A DNA stretch of 5,643 bases from Candidatus Thalassarchaeaceae archaeon (GTDB taxonomy: Archaea; Thermoplasmatota; Poseidoniia; Poseidoniales; Thalassarchaeaceae), in the NCBI GenBank assembly GCA_030754395.1, contig JASMAJ010000064.1, forward strand, positions 1 to 5,643, in the 5' to 3' direction. The translations under genes and the position numbers were made by a program. Each line of letters starts with the position of its first letter. Within the stretch, counting starts at the first letter, position 1. Below are positions 4,633 to 5,643 of this stretch, one piece after another. The notes under the pieces were generated by a model. It was not told the origin of the DNA. It ran no database searches and saw only the letters and a program-made list of their open reading frames with translations.

Positions 4633-5049
4633 ATGGCGCCTTACAGTGCAAGTGATGAAATTCAAACACTAATGAACCGTGATGTAATTGTAATTGGACC
4701 AGATGATGATCTCATTATGGCTGCTGCAAAGATGCACAAACAGGGAGTAGGGGCATTACCAGTGGTAGAAGATGGGATGAAGATTATCGGCATCTTGACT
4801 GAGAGAGATGTTTGTAGAGAACTTGGAAAAGGCTGTAGTAGAATAGAGCACGTTCTTGTCAAAGATGCAATGTCATCAGCCTTGGTATACGTTCAACCAG
4901 AAGAAACTCTAGACGGAGTTATTGCACGCATGAGTGATTATCACTACAGAAGAATACCTGTTGTAAAGAATGGTCAATTGGTAGGAATTATTAGTCAAAC
5001 TGATTTTCTTAATCACTATCCTGAATTAATTAGTTCACATTCTTGGTGA
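4633..5049 (+). CDS. Stand-alone protein with two CBS domains
   Basis: The 138-residue soluble protein consists almost entirely of a CBS pair (Bateman module), at about residues 10-63 and 77-128. Each repeat shows the expected pattern: a small-residue start (MNRDVIVIGPDD; MSSALVYVQPEE), a helix ending before a LPVVEDG or IPVVKNG strand, then GILTERD (53-59) or GIISQTD (118-124). The Thr/Ser and Asp of those last motifs commonly contact the ribose and phosphates of bound adenine nucleotides. There is no catalytic or transport domain, so it is probably an energy or redox-state sensor acting through a partner. No DNA-binding segment is apparent, so it is not an obvious candidate for the palindrome-binding regulator. 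The start is the first ATG after the promoter; the ribosome binding site is weak. It converges with the thiolase gene, leaving only 24 bases between stop codons. Confidence 0.88.
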   Translation: MAPYSASDEIQTLMNRDVIVIGPDDDLIMAAAKMHKQGVGALPVVEDGMKIIGILTERDVCRELGKGCSRIEHVLVKDAMSSALVYVQPEETLDGVIARMSDYHYRRIPVVKNGQLVGIISQTDFLNHYPELISSHSW

Positions 5050-5073
5050 AACACTCTAGAATATCGGCTATAT

Positions 5074-5643
5074 TCACTGAGATTCTTTCAGCCAAACCTT
5101 CATTGTGCAAGTTTGGCAAATTGGTCTACTGGTTATCTCACCACATTCTTGACAATGAGAAACTTCAGTATGTGGATCTATATTTGCCGCTCGATGGAGT
5201 TCACGAATTTGCTCTAGTGCGTGGAGTAGTCCATGACGTGCACCAGGAGTTTGTTCCTCAAGTGAGGCAATTATTGAGCGGCTTTGTTGACGCATTGCGC
5301 CTTGTGCATGTGGGCAATCTCCATGATGAATAGGAAGACCCTTGCTGATGGCATGAGCATGTATTTCCTGTTCAGGAATCCATCGTAAGGGCACAATCCG
5401 AGGAGCCAGTCCTTCGATTGGGGTTTCTGTATGAGGTGCAAGACGAATTGAACGGTCAATCTCACCTTTCTGCAGGTTCATTAGAATTGATTGTGCCATG
5501 TCATCTAAATTGTGACCAAGTGCCATAACATCAGCATTTACCTTGTCGGCTAGAGCATTTAGGCTCTGACGCCTGAATACGCCACAGTATGAACAAGGCA
5601 TCATGCCTTTTGCCTGCTCGTAATTTTCCGCCATTATAGGCAT
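5074..5643 (-). CDS. ncsA: tRNA 2-thiolation enzyme, NcsA/TtuA/Ncs6 family (3' part only)
   Basis: These 189 residues are the C-terminal part of a protein cut by the window edge; the ATG at 5643 is probably internal. The family adenylates a tRNA uridine and replaces its C2 oxygen with sulfur, at U34 or U54 depending on the member, using sulfur from a ubiquitin-like carrier. Recognisable parts are MPCSYCGVFRRQSLN with Cys17 and Cys20, GHNLDDMAQSILMN (43-56), and Cys110 in HGDCPHAQGAMR. These three cysteines match the set that holds the 4Fe-4S cluster in TtuA. A C-terminal zinc ribbon follows, Cys164-x2-Cys167-x8-Cys176-x2-Cys179. This ribbon separates the family from TtcA. The N-terminal zinc ribbon and the SGGxDS ATP-binding loop should lie right of the window. 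U34 versus U54 specificity cannot be told from this part. Confidence 0.9.
   Translation of the reverse strand: MPIMAENYEQAKGMMPCSYCGVFRRQSLNALADKVNADVMALGHNLDDMAQSILMNLQKGEIDRSIRLAPHTETPIEGLAPRIVPLRWIPEQEIHAHAISKGLPIHHGDCPHAQGAMRQQSRSIIASLEEQTPGARHGLLHALEQIRELHRAANIDPHTEVSHCQECGEITSRPICQTCTMKVWLKESQ

Noticed and set aside
5050..5073. Terminator between the convergent CBS and thiolase genes
   Set aside because: The 24 bases are AT-rich but show no hairpin and no long T-run on either strand.

Overview
The window looks like a piece of an archaeal genome, most likely a planktonic euryarchaeon of the Poseidoniales (Marine Group II) or a close relative among the Thermoplasmatota. The evidence is AT-rich DNA, TATA-like boxes, near-perfect GGAGGTGA ribosome binding sites, an archaeal/eukaryotic-type tRNA thiolase (NcsA/TtuA/Ncs6 family), and an aerobic heme-copper oxidase. 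The taxonomic placement is inference; no marker gene fixes it.

Layout. Positions 1-82 hold no complete gene but carry a perfect 16-bp palindrome next to a TATA-like box, both facing left out of the window. Positions 83-3782 (minus strand) are a tightly packed operon read in the order coxC, coxB, coxA. The stop and start codons overlap, and the ribosome binding sites of the second and third genes lie inside the preceding coding sequences. Positions 3783-3937 are a divergent intergenic region with one perfect and one degenerate copy of the same palindrome, plus an unrelated dyad. Positions 3938-4528 (plus) encode a small membrane-anchored protein with two propeller-like repeats. Positions 4529-4632 carry two more palindrome copies in tandem, and 4633-5049 (plus) encode a stand-alone two-CBS-domain protein. 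It converges with the 3' part of a tRNA 2-thiolation enzyme (5643-5074, minus), which runs off the right edge.

Functionally, the cox operon supplies the three core subunits of a terminal oxidase: the CuA electron-entry subunit, the heme a/a3-CuB catalytic subunit, and subunit III. The catalytic subunit has an unusual N-terminal extension: a signal peptide, an extracytoplasmic domain of about 140 residues with a C-x-C-H motif, and one extra membrane helix. It keeps the D-channel residues but lacks the usual K-channel residues and the Mg/Mn ligands. No heme A synthesis or assembly gene is in the window.

The most interesting signal is non-coding. A dyad with consensus CCGAA-N4-TTCGG, usually CCGAACATGTTCGG, occurs in every promoter-bearing intergenic region of the window and not inside genes. 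It sits next to or over TATA-like boxes. It looks like the operator of an unidentified regulator that would link the cox operon, the small propeller-like protein, the CBS protein and a gene beyond the left edge.
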